Numbered from the stretch's first letter, positions 22,275 through 31,630 are shown. The stretch: 42,705 nt of DNA from Winogradskyella sp. (GCF_013042245.1 NZ_JABDQL010000069.1:1-42705); one strand, 5' to 3'. Notes: generated by a model not told the origin, from the letters alone. Numbers and translations: made by a program.

Positions 22275-24146
22275 ATGTTTAATGCTGTTTATGATGTTAT
22301 AGTTGTTGGCGCTGGTCATGCGGGTAGTGAAGCTGCTGCTGCTGCTGCCAATATGGGAAGCCAAACATTATTGATTACAATGAATCTTCAGAACATTGCA
22401 CAGATGTCTTGCAATCCAGCTATGGGTGGAATTGCAAAAGGGCAAATCGTAAGAGAAATTGATGCGCTAGGAGGATATAGCGGAATTGTTTCTGATACTT
22501 CTGCAATTCAGTTTAAGATGCTAAACAAATCTAAAGGTCCCGCTATGTGGAGCCCACGAGTGCAAAGTGACCGTATGCGTTTTGCAGAAGATTGGCGTTT
22601 GCTTTTAGAGAAGACCAAGAATTTAGATTTTTATCAAGAAATGGTGTCTAGCCTTATAGTTGAAAAAGGCAAAGTAGTAGGTGTAAAAACATCTCTAGGA
22701 ATTGAAATAAAAGCGAAGACGGTTGTTTTAACCAACGGTACTTTTTTAAATGGTTTAATACATATAGGCGAAAAGAATTTTGGTGGTGGTAGAGCAGGTG
22801 AAAGAGCCGCTACGGGAATTACGGAACAACTTGTTGATTTAGGCTTTGACTCTGGAAGAATGAAGACCGGGACGCCGCCAAGAGTTGATGGACGGTCTTT
22901 AGATTTTTCTAAAATGATTGAACAGCCTGGCGACAGTAATCCTGATAAATTTTCATATTTAGACACTACGACGCCGCTTCAAAATCAACGTTCTTGCCAC
23001 ATGACACATACAAGTCAAGAGGTTCATGATTTACTTCGTGAAGGTTTTGACAGGTCGCCAATGTTTAATGGAAGAATCAAGAGTGTTGGCCCGCGATATT
23101 GCCCATCTATAGAAGATAAGATTAACCGTTTTGCTGATAAGGACAGACACCAATTATTTGTAGAACCTGAAGGCTGGAATACCGTTGAAGTCTATGTTAA
23201 TGGATTCTCAACGTCTCTTCCAGAAGATGTGCAATTTAAAGCCTTACGTTCTGTTGCTGGTTTTGAGAATGTAAAATTTTTCAGACCAGGCTACGCTATA
23301 GAATACGACTATTTTCCGCCGACGCAATTAAAGCACACTTTAGAAACTAAGCTAATCAACGGACTGTTCTTTGCAGGTCAAATTAACGGCACAACAGGTT
23401 ATGAAGAAGCGGCTTCTCAGGGCTTGATGGCAGGTATTAACGCTAGTCTTCAGGTGCAAGAACAAGAAGAATTTACCTTAAGGAGAGATGAAGCGTATAT
23501 AGGTGTTTTAATAGACGACTTAATTACAAAGGGAACAGAAGAGCCTTACCGCATGTTTACATCAAGAGCCGAATATAGAACTTTACTTAGACAGGATAAT
23601 GCAGATTTTAGGTTAACGCCAAAAGGACATGAGCTCGGCTTAGCTTCCGAAAAACGTCTTAAGCGCATGGAAGAGAAGCAATCTAAGTCAGATAATTTTG
23701 TTCAGTTTTTTAAAGATACAAGTGTAAAGCCAGACGAAATTAACCCTGTTTTAGAAGAGAAGAATTCCGCAAAAGTGAAGCAACAAGATAAAATGTTTAA
23801 GCTCTTTGCTAGGCCAAATATTACAATTGATGACATGCGAAAAGTAGAATCTGTAAACAGATATGTTTTAGAAAATAATCTAGGCACAGAAGTATTGGAG
23901 CAGGCAGAAATACAAGTTAAATATGCGGGGTATATCGAAAAGGAAAAGAACAACGCAGATAAGCTTCAGCGTTTAGAAAATGTGAAGATTCCTCCTAATT
24001 TCGATTATTCAAAACTACAATCCATGAGTTTAGAGGCGCGAGGAAAATTAAATGAAATACAACCTGTAACGGTTTCTCAGGCTTCAAGGATTAGTGGTGT
24101 TTCACCAGCAGACATTTCAGTTTTATTGGTTTACATGGGAAGATAG
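22275..24146 (+). CDS. mnmG: tRNA uridine-5-carboxymethylaminomethyl modification enzyme MnmG (GidA)
   Basis: A 623-residue FAD enzyme that, with MnmE, installs the cmnm5 group on U34 of several tRNAs. The N-terminal Rossmann motif DVIVVGAGHAGSEAAAAAAN (about 7-26), the MSCNPAMGGIAKGQIVREID segment, and NGTFLNGLIHIGEKNFGGGR with GERAA are invariant in MnmG. The C-terminal MnmE-binding helical domain ends in VSQASRISGVSPADISVLLVYMGR, the family terminus. Length is normal. ATG at 22275 gives the usual short N-terminus. The gene is bracketed by two identical parS-like palindromes, at -17 and 9 bp past the stop. Confidence 0.96.
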   Translation: MFNAVYDVIVVGAGHAGSEAAAAAANMGSQTLLITMNLQNIAQMSCNPAMGGIAKGQIVREIDALGGYSGIVSDTSAIQFKMLNKSKGPAMWSPRVQSDRMRFAEDWRLLLEKTKNLDFYQEMVSSLIVEKGKVVGVKTSLGIEIKAKTVVLTNGTFLNGLIHIGEKNFGGGRAGERAATGITEQLVDLGFDSGRMKTGTPPRVDGRSLDFSKMIEQPGDSNPDKFSYLDTTTPLQNQRSCHMTHTSQEVHDLLREGFDRSPMFNGRIKSVGPRYCPSIEDKINRFADKDRHQLFVEPEGWNTVEVYVNGFSTSLPEDVQFKALRSVAGFENVKFFRPGYAIEYDYFPPTQLKHTLETKLINGLFFAGQINGTTGYEEAASQGLMAGINASLQVQEQEEFTLRRDEAYIGVLIDDLITKGTEEPYRMFTSRAEYRTLLRQDNADFRLTPKGHELGLASEKRLKRMEEKQSKSDNFVQFFKDTSVKPDEINPVLEEKNSAKVKQQDKMFKLFARPNITIDDMRKVESVNRYVLENNLGTEVLEQAEIQVKYAGYIEKEKNNADKLQRLENVKIPPNFDYSKLQSMSLEARGKLNEIQPVTVSQASRISGVSPADISVLLVYMGR

Positions 24147-24154
24147 ATTATTGA

Positions 24155-24170
24155 TGTTCCACGTGGAACA
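24155..24170. other. parS-like ParB-binding palindrome, copy 2
   Basis: A second perfect TGTTCCACGTGGAACA lies 8 bp after the mnmG stop codon and 12 bp before the next ATG. It is identical to the copy 1912 bp upstream. Confidence 0.8.
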
Positions 24171-24182
24171 ACTAAATTCAAA

Positions 24183-24746
24183 ATGAATAATTTTATCAAA
24201 ACATCCCTTTGGCCAATTGCAACCCTTTGGGTTTCCTTTTTAGCTATCTATGGGTTCTTACAGGTTGAAAAACGATTTACTGTTAACAGTTTTTTGTTTG
24301 CTTTTGACCTACATTTTGTTCTCATGTTTTGGTATGCTATTACATTGCCTTGGTTAAAATTGAAATATGACAGTAGCTATTATAATATAAAACCTTACGA
24401 GAATAATGGAAAGGTTTACACTTACTTTGGCGTGAATGTTTTTAGATGGTTTCTAAGATTTATGGGTTGGAATCGTATTAGTGATAAATCTAATGGAAGG
24501 GTTTTAAAAAACATTGAAAGATTAAAAAAAAGAGAAAAGCATACACGAGAAGCAGAGTTCGCCAACGCACTTTTATTTGTTCATTTTTTAGGAATTGCTT
24601 TTTGTTTTATGACTAGCCATAATATGTTTTGGTTATTAATTCTAAATACTATTTTACATTTAGTTCCAGTTTTTATTCAACGCGACAACAGCCCCAGATT
24701 TTTAAAATTAATATCTAGATTTGAAGCAACTCAAAACCATGGTTAA
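24183..24746 (+). CDS. Membrane protein, possibly CrtO-like acyltransferase family
   Basis: A 187-residue protein with hydrophobic helices at about 10-28, 38-58, 128-145 and 148-165. The middle carries NNGKVYTYFGVNVFRWFLRF and a basic stretch, and the end reads HLVPVFIQRDNSPRFLKLIS. The GKxYxxFGVxxxR arrangement and the final QRxNxPR recall the glycosyl-diaponeurosporenoate acyltransferase (CrtO) family of small membrane proteins, but the match is from memory and weak. It starts 12 bp after the second parS-like site and overlaps the following methyltransferase gene by eight bases, so these two form a coupled pair. Function unknown. Confidence 0.65.
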   Translation: MNNFIKTSLWPIATLWVSFLAIYGFLQVEKRFTVNSFLFAFDLHFVLMFWYAITLPWLKLKYDSSYYNIKPYENNGKVYTYFGVNVFRWFLRFMGWNRISDKSNGRVLKNIERLKKREKHTREAEFANALLFVHFLGIAFCFMTSHNMFWLLILNTILHLVPVFIQRDNSPRFLKLISRFEATQNHG

Positions 24747-25602
24747 ACCTCAAACATTTATTACCTTAAAAGATTACTCCGTTTCAGGAGAAGAATTTGA
24801 TTTGGTTTACAATCAATACAATGATATCCTCGAAACTTTTCCGCAACCAGATTCAGAGAAGTTACAAGAATATTACAAAAGTGAAGACTACATTTCTCAT
24901 ACAGATACCAAAAGAAATCTTTTGGAGCAAGTCTATCATTTAATTAGAAAGATTGCTTTAAAACGCAAACTAAACTTGATAAATTCTTTTTTATCTAATA
25001 AAAGAAACCTACTTGATGTAGGGTGTGGAACAGGCGATTTTTTAAAGATTGCAAAAGAAAATAATTGGAATGTTTCAGGAATAGAGCCAAACGCTGATGC
25101 TCGTAAAACTGCAAATACAAAAACTAATAATTCAGTTTTTGATACCTCAAAACTATTAGAATTTGAACCCAATAGTTTTGATGTTATAACGCTTTGGCAT
25201 GTTTTAGAACACCTGCCTAATTTAGAGGAGCATATTGAAATTTTTAATCGTTTATTAAAACCAAAAGGACATTTAGTTATCGCTGTACCTAATTATAAAA
25301 GTTACGACGCAAAGTATTATAAATCGTCTTGGGCAGCTTATGATGTACCGAGACATTTGTGGCACTTCTCTCAAGATGGAATTAAAAATTTGGTTGAAAC
25401 TTTTAGTTTTGATTTTCAAAAAACACTACCAATGATTTTTGATTCGTTTTATGTCAGTTTACTTTCAGAAAAATACAAGCGTGGTTTTATGAATCCGATT
25501 AAGGCATTTTGGATTGGATTGAGTTCTAATTTTAAAGCAAAGCGTTCAGGAGAGTATTCCTCTCTGATTTATATCTTTAAAAAGCACCAAAACGCAAAAT
25601 AA
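24739..25602 (+). CDS. Class I SAM-dependent methyltransferase
   Basis: A 287-residue cytosolic methyltransferase of the Methyltransf_23 type. Motif I is NLLDVGCGTGDFLKIAKENN (about 92-111), followed by the acidic SGIEPN ribose-binding strand. The post-motif FDVITLWHVLEHLPNLEEHI (about 145-165) is the usual DxxxxxHVLEHL pattern. The C-terminal part contains YDVPRHLWHFS, common in methyltransferases acting on lipids, sugars or quinone-like substrates. The substrate cannot be assigned. A TTG at 24721 would add six residues; ATG at 24739 is preferred. It is coupled to the upstream membrane protein by an eight-base overlap. Confidence 0.85.
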   Translation: MVKPQTFITLKDYSVSGEEFDLVYNQYNDILETFPQPDSEKLQEYYKSEDYISHTDTKRNLLEQVYHLIRKIALKRKLNLINSFLSNKRNLLDVGCGTGDFLKIAKENNWNVSGIEPNADARKTANTKTNNSVFDTSKLLEFEPNSFDVITLWHVLEHLPNLEEHIEIFNRLLKPKGHLVIAVPNYKSYDAKYYKSSWAAYDVPRHLWHFSQDGIKNLVETFSFDFQKTLPMIFDSFYVSLLSEKYKRGFMNPIKAFWIGLSSNFKAKRSGEYSSLIYIFKKHQNAK

Positions 25603-25776
25603 AGCGTTTTAAGAGCGTCATTTTTATATAAAGATACCATGGAAAGGTAATTTTTTATCGTTAATTTAAAGCAAACAATAACGGTTCATTTTCAATTAAC
25701 AAAAATTATATTAAAAATTGTTATGATAAATAATATCAATACTAAATAAAAAGTGAAATATACTCCTTAACTTTTA

Positions 25777-25784
25777 TACATTTG
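25777..25784 (+). promoter_or_regulatory. Putative -7 element of the OmpH-like lipoprotein gene
   Basis: TACATTTG matches TAnnTTTG and lies 24 bases upstream of the preferred ATG at 25809. No clear TTTG is seen at the -33 position. Confidence 0.4.
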
Positions 25785-25808
25785 CCAAAATTTAATTTCA
25801 AAATAATT

Positions 25809-26348
25809 ATGAAAAACATATTTAGAGTACTAGCTATTGTTGTGTTATTTTCTTCTTGCCAACAACAACAGAAAATAAGTTTTATAGATAACGGAGAGGT
25901 TATTGATAAATACGAAATGAAAATGGATATTGAAGAACGTTACAAAGTACGTAACGAAGCATTCACTAAAAGAATGGATAGTATTAACAGAGATTTTCAG
26001 GTTGAGGTCAAAGCTTTTCAGTTAGCTTCTAACAAAATGTCTCAAAAGAAAGCCCAAGAAAAGTATAACGAACTTGGACAGAGAAACCAGCAGCTCACGC
26101 AACAATTTCAACAAGACCAACAAGTCCTTCAACAAGGTTTTAATAAAGAAATTGACTCTGTAGTTAGTAAGGTTAAGGCTTTTGTTACAGATTACGGCAA
26201 GAAAAACGGCTATGCATTTATCTTAGGGAAAAACGAAGCTGGTAGTGTTATGTATGGACAAGAATCAAGTGATCTTACAAAAATTGTTATTGAAGCTCTT
26301 AATGCTGAGTATAACGCAGAAGAAGAAGAAGCGACAGAAGAAAAATAA
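25809..26348 (+). CDS. OmpH/Skp-like lipoprotein (periplasmic chaperone family)
   Basis: A 179-residue protein with a lipoprotein signal (MKNIFRVLAIVVLFSSC, lipid-attached Cys17). A helical, glutamine-rich coiled coil follows (about 45-130), then a small beta region with YAFILGKNEAGSVMYG and DLTKIVIEALNAEY, the pattern of the OmpH/Skp family C-terminus. Skp chaperones outer-membrane proteins in the periplasm; the flavobacterial lipid-anchored versions are less well studied. A TTG 27 bases upstream extends the frame, but ATG at 25809 gives a perfect lipoprotein signal and is preferred. The C-terminus is Glu-rich. A strong terminator follows. Confidence 0.82.
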   Translation: MKNIFRVLAIVVLFSSCQQQQKISFIDNGEVIDKYEMKMDIEERYKVRNEAFTKRMDSINRDFQVEVKAFQLASNKMSQKKAQEKYNELGQRNQQLTQQFQQDQQVLQQGFNKEIDSVVSKVKAFVTDYGKKNGYAFILGKNEAGSVMYGQESSDLTKIVIEALNAEYNAEEEEATEEK

Positions 26349-26371
26349 GAAATAAAACATAAACATTTAAA

Positions 26372-26397
26372 AGTCAAGCCTTTGCTTGGCTTTTTTT
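26372..26397. terminator. Terminator between the OmpH-like gene and holB (convergent)
   Basis: AGTCAAGC and GCTTGGCT pair (one G-U) around CTTT and are followed by seven T residues, 23 bp after the OmpH-like stop. The stem overlaps the last codons and stop of holB on the other strand. Confidence 0.75.
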
Positions 26398-27537
26398 ATG
26401 CAATAACCTCGTCAATTTAATAGATAAATCGGTCAGGATTATTTTAGAATTTCCGTTGCGTTCAATATGATAAATAGCATTTTGCAATTCTTCTGTAATC
26501 TCCATGATATTACTATCGTGAACAAAAGGTGCGAATTTTTCTAGTTTAAAGCTTTCGGATTTTGGTTCTAGATACACCAATTCATTAGCTTTATAATTGA
26601 GGAGCATGGCTTGTCTAAAATAGTTAATACAGAAATGTAAAAATTGTTTTTGAGTTTCCCGCCCTGTTTTGGCAATACCCTCAGACCATGCAATAAGTTC
26701 TCTAATAACAGATTTATTACCTTTAGCTTTAAACGCAGAGCGTACCCAAGCGATAAACCATTTTTCGAACTCAATGTCCTCACTATCGTGATAGATAAGA
26801 TCACAAGCTTTATTAAAATTTCCATTAGATTGTTGGGCTATCTTATCGGCAACACCTTGTTCAATATTATATTTTTTTACCAAAGCTTCAGCAATTATAA
26901 CCTCTGGTAATCTTGGAAAACCTAAGACTTGGCAACGGGAACGAATGGTACCAATAATTTGTTCTTCATCTTCAGCAATTAGTATAAATATGGTCTTTTC
27001 TGGTGGCTCTTCAATAAGCTTCAGAAGCTTGTTTGATGCAGCAGTATTCATCTTTTCTGCCATCCAAATTAGCATGACTTTATAACCACCTTCGTAAGCT
27101 TTTAAACTCAAGGACTTTACAATATCTTGAGCTTCGTCAACACCAATTTGGCCTTGTTTATTATCTACGCCAAGCATTTTGTACCAGTCAAATAAATTAC
27201 CATAAGGTTGTTGTGCAATCAACTGCCGCCATTCTTCTAAAAAATGTTTAGAAACCGGATGACGTTTTATCTTATCATTCGTAGTTACAGGAAAGGCAAA
27301 ATGCAAATCAGGATGCGATAAGTTTTTAAACTTTAAGTTGCAAGCTTGATTTCCATCTGTATTTTCAGAGTTTATATTCTTACACAATACATATTGAGCA
27401 TAAGCAATTGCCATTGGTAAAGTGCCCGAACCTTCTGGGCCAACAAATAACTGCGCGTGCGGAATACGACCTGCATCTGCGCTCTTGGTTAAGTGCGATT
27501 TTATATGACTTTGTCCTAAGATTTCTGAAAATTGCAT
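26374..27537 (-). CDS. holB: DNA polymerase III subunit delta'
   Basis: A 387-residue clamp-loader subunit of the AAA+ family. The start MQFSEILGQSHIKSHLTKSA and the following GRIPHAQLFVGPEGSGTLPMAIAYAQYVLCKN are typical of delta' in Bacteroidota. The P-loop is degenerate (GPEGSGTLP, lacking the lysine), in keeping with delta' not hydrolysing ATP. The segment VMLIWMAEKMNTAASNKLLKLIEEPPEKTIFILIAEDEEQIIGTIRSRCQ holds the sensor 1/SRC-type motif (IRSRCQ). A six-residue longer form from ATG at 27555 is possible; 27537 is preferred because it matches the family start and lies at the expected start point of a promoter match. It is convergent with the OmpH-like gene and divergent from pgk. Confidence 0.9.
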   Translation of the reverse strand: MQFSEILGQSHIKSHLTKSADAGRIPHAQLFVGPEGSGTLPMAIAYAQYVLCKNINSENTDGNQACNLKFKNLSHPDLHFAFPVTTNDKIKRHPVSKHFLEEWRQLIAQQPYGNLFDWYKMLGVDNKQGQIGVDEAQDIVKSLSLKAYEGGYKVMLIWMAEKMNTAASNKLLKLIEEPPEKTIFILIAEDEEQIIGTIRSRCQVLGFPRLPEVIIAEALVKKYNIEQGVADKIAQQSNGNFNKACDLIYHDSEDIEFEKWFIAWVRSAFKAKGNKSVIRELIAWSEGIAKTGRETQKQFLHFCINYFRQAMLLNYKANELVYLEPKSESFKLEKFAPFVHDSNIMEITEELQNAIYHIERNGNSKIILTDLSIKLTRLLHKKSQAKA

Positions 27538-27542
27538 ATAAG

Positions 27543-27572
27543 CAAATCTATGCAATATTTTATCGTTTCAAA
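27543..27572 (-). promoter_or_regulatory. Putative promoter of holB
   Basis: On the minus strand TTTG (27572-27569), an 18-base spacer and TAGATTTG (27550-27543) match the Bacteroidota form. The usual start point falls about seven bases downstream, practically at the ATG at 27537, which would make the mRNA leaderless. Confidence 0.4.
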
Positions 27573-27632
27573 ACTTTACTTTTTAGAGATTTCAGTATTG
27601 TATTTCTTTTTCAAAAATGCACACATTTAGTG

Positions 27633-27664
27633 TTTGTAAGACATATATTATGGACTTATATTTG
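27633..27664 (+). promoter_or_regulatory. Promoter of pgk
   Basis: TTTG at 27633-27636, a 20-base spacer and TATATTTG at 27657-27664 match both boxes of the Bacteroidota promoter. The pgk ATG is 19 bases downstream. Confidence 0.65.
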
Positions 27665-27683
27665 TGAGACATAAATATTTAAG

Positions 27684-28871
27684 ATGAAAACAATAAACGA
27701 CTTCAATTTTAAAGATAAACAAGCCCTAATCCGTGTAGATTTTAATGTGCCTTTGGATAAAAATTTCCAAGTAACTGATGCAACGCGAATCCAATCTGCT
27801 AAACCAACTATAATCAAAATATTAGAAAATGGCGGTAGTTGTGTTTTGATGTCTCATTTGGGGCGTCCAAAAGGTATTCAGGATGAATTTTCTTTACGTC
27901 ATATCGTAAGTTCGGTTGAGGATATTATTGGTGTTGAAGTTAAAGTTGCTAATGATTGTATTGGTGATGAGGTTGAAGAGCTAGCAAGCAGTTTAGAGCC
28001 AGGAGAAATCTTATTGCTTGAGAATTTACGTTTTCATGATGAAGAAAAAGCAGGAGATAAAGCTTTTGCAGAAAAGCTTTCAAAACTAGGAGATATTTAT
28101 GTTAACGATGCCTTTGGCACAGCACATCGCGCTCACGCCTCAACGACTGTAGTCGCAGAGTTTTTCCCTGAAAACAAATGTTTTGGAAATCTGTTGGCTC
28201 AAGAAATAGAAAGTATTGATAAAGTCTTGAAAACTGGAGAAAAACCTGTACTTGCTGTACTTGGTGGTGCAAAAGTCTCTTCAAAAATTACCATTATAGA
28301 AAATATTCTTGATAAAGTAGACCATCTGATTATAGGCGGAGGAATGACCTTTACCTTTATTAAAGCCCAAGGCGGAAGTATAGGAGACTCTATTTGTGAG
28401 GACGATAAAATGAAATTGGCACTAGAAATACTAAAGCAAGCCGAGGCTAAAAATGTAAAAATACACTTGCCTGTAGATGTGTTGGCTGCTAATGCATTTA
28501 GTAACGATGCAGAAACACAAGTTGTGGATGTTACAATGATACCAGACGGTTGGCAAGGTCTAGATGCAGGACCAAAATCTAAAGCAAACTTTCACGATGT
28601 GGTGATGCAGTGCAAAACCATTTTATGGAATGGGCCTTTAGGTGTTTTTGAAATGGAAACCTTTGCCAAAGGAACCATTGAGTTAGGAAACTCTATTGCA
28701 GAAGCTACTAAAAATGGTGCGTTTTCACTTGTTGGAGGTGGTGACTCTGTAGCAGCAGTAAAGCAATTTGGTTTTGAAAATAAAGTAAGCTATGTCAGTA
28801 CAGGCGGTGGAGCAATGTTGGAAAGTTTAGAAGGAAAAACATTGCCCGGGATTGCAGCTATTTTAGAATAG
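27684..28871 (+). CDS. pgk: Phosphoglycerate kinase
   Basis: A 395-residue glycolytic enzyme transferring the acyl phosphate of 1,3-bisphosphoglycerate to ADP. All family landmarks are present: RVDFNVPLD (about 18-26), [18 protein letters not shown] (about 115), [10 protein letters not shown] (3-PG site), [13 protein letters not shown] (about 190-205), GGGMTFTF and the nucleotide-site GGGDSVAA near residue 350. Length is normal for bacterial Pgk. A strong promoter match lies immediately upstream, and no other glycolytic gene is nearby. It is divergent from holB. Confidence 0.97.
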   Translation: MKTINDFNFKDKQALIRVDFNVPLDKNFQVTDATRIQSAKPTIIKILENGGSCVLMSHLGRPKGIQDEFSLRHIVSSVEDIIGVEVKVANDCIGDEVEELASSLEPGEILLLENLRFHDEEKAGDKAFAEKLSKLGDIYVNDAFGTAHRAHASTTVVAEFFPENKCFGNLLAQEIESIDKVLKTGEKPVLAVLGGAKVSSKITIIENILDKVDHLIIGGGMTFTFIKAQGGSIGDSICEDDKMKLALEILKQAEAKNVKIHLPVDVLAANAFSNDAETQVVDVTMIPDGWQGLDAGPKSKANFHDVVMQCKTILWNGPLGVFEMETFAKGTIELGNSIAEATKNGAFSLVGGGDSVAAVKQFGFENKVSYVSTGGGAMLESLEGKTLPGIAAILE

Positions 28872-28944
28872 ATTTCTATTATTTTTCGAATTAAAACACG
28901 ATTTTAACGCTGCTTTTCGTTAGCATTGTTACAATTATAGATTT

Positions 28945-30576
28945 ATGCGTTTTAAAAATCATCTTTTATTTACTTTAGTTGTGCTTTTTAGCGCTTGTCT
29001 TTTTGCTCAGGATTCTATTTCTAAAATAAATAAAAAACGTGTCACCGAAAAAGATTTTAAAAAAGCAAAAACAGACGTTGTTGATACCATTATTGAGGGG
29101 CAGACGTATTATAAGCCAACCAGACCCACTACAGTTGATGGACAAACAGGAAACGATAAAAAAATCACTGCTGTTGTAGATTCGACTAAAATAGACTCAC
29201 TTTTAGATAATGAAATGGCAGCCAAGCTAGATAAAAAGTGGCTCGAAGAATTGTACAGTAATTCGTTATTTGATACGATTTACAAATCTGTACAAGAGCT
29301 GGACTACAAACCCGTAGACTATCCAGAATTATCCACCGACACTTTAAAAGCAAGGTTAGAACGCTTAAATGCCAGAACGCCTTTTAATGTGGAATATAAT
29401 CCATCTTTAGAAAGTGTTATAAAGCGTTATTTAAAAAACAGGAGGACTTCTATGGAACGCCTTATGGGCTTAAGTCATTTTTACTTCCCCATGTTTGAAG
29501 AAGCCTTAGACAAAGAAGATATTCCGCTTGAGGTCAAATATCTCGCTATCGTAGAGTCTGCCTTAAAGCCAAGAGCACGTTCACGAGTTGGTGCAACGGG
29601 TTTATGGCAATTTATGTTTGGTACAGGAAAGGAGTATGGGCTTAATGTAAGTAGTTATGTCGACGAACGTCGCGATCCTATAAAATCCACCGATGCCGCA
29701 GCAAAGTACTTAGCCAGATTGTATAAGATTTTTGGCGATTGGGATTTGGCATTAGCATCTTATAATTCGGGACCAGGAAATGTGTCCAAAGCCATTCGTC
29801 GTTCTGGAGGTTACACTAATTATTGGAACATACGACAAAACCTCCCACGTGAAACAGCAGGATACTTACCAGCTTTTTTAGCTACCATGTATATTTTTGA
29901 ATATGCCCACGAACACGGTTTTAAGCCAGAGCGCCCAAAACATCAGTATATAGAGACCGATACTATTCGTGTAAAACAGATGATTACTTTAGACCAAGTC
30001 GCTGAAGTTACAGATGTAAATATTGAAGAATTACAGTACTTAAATCCATCCTATAAGTTAGACATTATTCCTCTTGTTGAAGGTAAAAATTATACATTGC
30101 GTTTGCCCCGATATGCAATTGGAAGTTTTGTGGCTAATGAAGATAAAATATATGCCTTTGCTAAAGCCGAGTTTGATAAACGCGAAAAACCCTTGCCTCA
30201 ATTTTTTGAAAATGACACAAAAGTAAGGTATCGGGTACGTAGCGGTGATTATTTAGGTAAAATTGCTCGTAAATATGGCGTACGTGTAAGCAGCATAAAA
30301 CGCTGGAATGGTCTACGGAGTCATAATCTCAAAATCGGACAACGACTCACTATTTATCCAAGGAATCCAACCGCAATGCCTTCTTCTAGCTCAAAATCAT
30401 CGACTAAAAAAGCGGTGAGTACTGCTGGAAAAAAGACTTATAAAGTGAAGTCTGGAGATTCTCTTTGGAGTATTGCTCAAAAATTTTCTGGTGTTTCTCT
30501 TCAGAATTTAAAAGATTGGAACGATATTAGGAGTAATAAACTAAAAATTGGAATGACTCTTGTGGTGTCCCAATAA
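28945..30576 (+). CDS. Membrane-bound/periplasmic lytic transglycosylase with LysM domains (MltD type)
   Basis: A 543-residue exported enzyme that cleaves the glycan strands of peptidoglycan by a lytic reaction. After a signal peptide (about 1-22, ending LFAQ) comes a disordered region. The SLT catalytic domain spans about 190-310: VKYLAIVESALKPRARSRVG with the catalytic Glu, GATGLWQFM, and ALASYNSGPGNVSKAI. A degenerate LysM-like segment lies near 335-385. Two clear LysM modules follow (about 430-475, RVRSGDYLGKIARKYGV; and 499-543, YKVKSGDSLWSIAQKF), separated by a Ser/Lys linker. The architecture is that of MltD. It precedes a DUF4837 lipoprotein gene by 22 bp and probably shares its transcript. 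Confidence 0.9.
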   Translation: MRFKNHLLFTLVVLFSACLFAQDSISKINKKRVTEKDFKKAKTDVVDTIIEGQTYYKPTRPTTVDGQTGNDKKITAVVDSTKIDSLLDNEMAAKLDKKWLEELYSNSLFDTIYKSVQELDYKPVDYPELSTDTLKARLERLNARTPFNVEYNPSLESVIKRYLKNRRTSMERLMGLSHFYFPMFEEALDKEDIPLEVKYLAIVESALKPRARSRVGATGLWQFMFGTGKEYGLNVSSYVDERRDPIKSTDAAAKYLARLYKIFGDWDLALASYNSGPGNVSKAIRRSGGYTNYWNIRQNLPRETAGYLPAFLATMYIFEYAHEHGFKPERPKHQYIETDTIRVKQMITLDQVAEVTDVNIEELQYLNPSYKLDIIPLVEGKNYTLRLPRYAIGSFVANEDKIYAFAKAEFDKREKPLPQFFENDTKVRYRVRSGDYLGKIARKYGVRVSSIKRWNGLRSHNLKIGQRLTIYPRNPTAMPSSSSKSSTKKAVSTAGKKTYKVKSGDSLWSIAQKFSGVSLQNLKDWNDIRSNKLKIGMTLVVSQ

Positions 30577-30598
30577 ACCAATTCAAAATTTAAGAAAA

Positions 30599-31570
30599 AT
30601 GAAAAGATTACTATCCTTTTTTTGTTTGCTATTAATACTTAGTTGTAATGACAAAAAAGATAACGTCCGTTATCTGACGGAATCTTCAGGAAATATTAAT
30701 TCTATTTCTGTAGTTGTTGATAATATCCTTTGGGAAGATAAGGTTGGTGAAGCTGTTAGGCGCACATTGGCAGCTCCAGCTAAAGGCTTACCACAGGACG
30801 AGCCAATGTTTTCGTTAAAACAAATACCAACACCTGTTTTTAGTGGGTTTGCAACAAAAAGCAGAATTATTTTAAAGCTTGAAAAAACGGATAGCACAGG
30901 TATTGTTGTCAAAGAAAACGTGTATGCCAAGCCGCAAACTGTTGTTGTGGTAAAGGGAAAAACTGATCAAGATATTGTAGATCAAATAACTGAGAATTCT
31001 GCAAAAATTATTGATGCTTTTACCAAGCGTGAGGTATTTGAAAAACTGAGACGCATTAATAAGTCCTTACTTAAAGATGAAGCTATGGAAAACGCTTTAG
31101 GCTTTACGATAGATATTCCTTCAGCATATAGAATTGCCAAAAGTGAAGACGATTTTTACTGGGTAAGAAAAAGTTTAACCAACAGCATGACGATGGACTT
31201 GGTGTTCTATAGCTATCCTTTAGATTCTATACGAAAAAATGACAGCACAGTTATTGATATTGTTAACATGCGTGATAAAATGCTTGCCGAAGGGATACCC
31301 GGAGAAGAAGACATTATCATGAAAACAGAAGATGCTTACTCACCATCAATCTATGAAGCGATTATAGACAATAAAAAAGCTTTTGAAACTCGCGGCGTTT
31401 GGGAGGTCGAAGGCGCATATATGGCAGGGCCTTTTGTAAATTATGCCATTGAAGACAAGGTTAACAATAGGTATTTAGTAGCAGAAGGTTACGTTTACGC
31501 GCCATCTTTGGATAAGCGAGAGTATGTTTTTGAGCTTGAGGCGATTATAAAATCGATTAAGATTAAATAA
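30599..31570 (+). CDS. DUF4837 family lipoprotein
   Basis: A 323-residue protein with a lipoprotein signal (MKRLLSFFCLLLILSC, lipid-attached Cys16). The rest matches DUF4837, a Bacteroidota family of unknown function: an N-terminal region with SGNINSISVVVDNILWEDKV, a middle DIVDQITENSAKIIDAFTKR, and a C-terminal part with FTIDIPSAYRIAKSEDDFYW and PFVNYAIEDK. An upstream alternative start at 30560 overlaps the transglycosylase gene and lacks a signal peptide; ATG at 30599 gives a perfect lipobox. It is 22 bp behind the transglycosylase gene, hinting at an envelope role, and is followed by a strong terminator. Confidence 0.85.
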   Translation: MKRLLSFFCLLLILSCNDKKDNVRYLTESSGNINSISVVVDNILWEDKVGEAVRRTLAAPAKGLPQDEPMFSLKQIPTPVFSGFATKSRIILKLEKTDSTGIVVKENVYAKPQTVVVVKGKTDQDIVDQITENSAKIIDAFTKREVFEKLRRINKSLLKDEAMENALGFTIDIPSAYRIAKSEDDFYWVRKSLTNSMTMDLVFYSYPLDSIRKNDSTVIDIVNMRDKMLAEGIPGEEDIIMKTEDAYSPSIYEAIIDNKKAFETRGVWEVEGAYMAGPFVNYAIEDKVNNRYLVAEGYVYAPSLDKREYVFELEAIIKSIKIK

Positions 31571-31596
31571 TTTATAACTTATCTAAAAACAATAAA

Positions 31597-31630
31597 ACAA
31601 AAAAGCCAACTTATTGAGTTGGCTTTTTTG
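31597..31630. terminator. Bidirectional terminator between DUF4837 and tatA
   Basis: AAAAAAGCCAAC and GTTGGCTTTTTT form a long perfect stem with a seven-base loop, with A- and T-tracts for both directions. It separates two convergent genes. Confidence 0.88.

Noticed and set aside
25603-25776. Gap before the OmpH-like gene considered for a small RNA
   Set aside because: Only AT-rich sequence without a stable hairpin, terminator or promoter beyond the -7 element at 25777.
26568-26910. Overlapping frames within holB on both strands
   Set aside because: holB has full family motifs in its own frame; the others show no pattern or start context.
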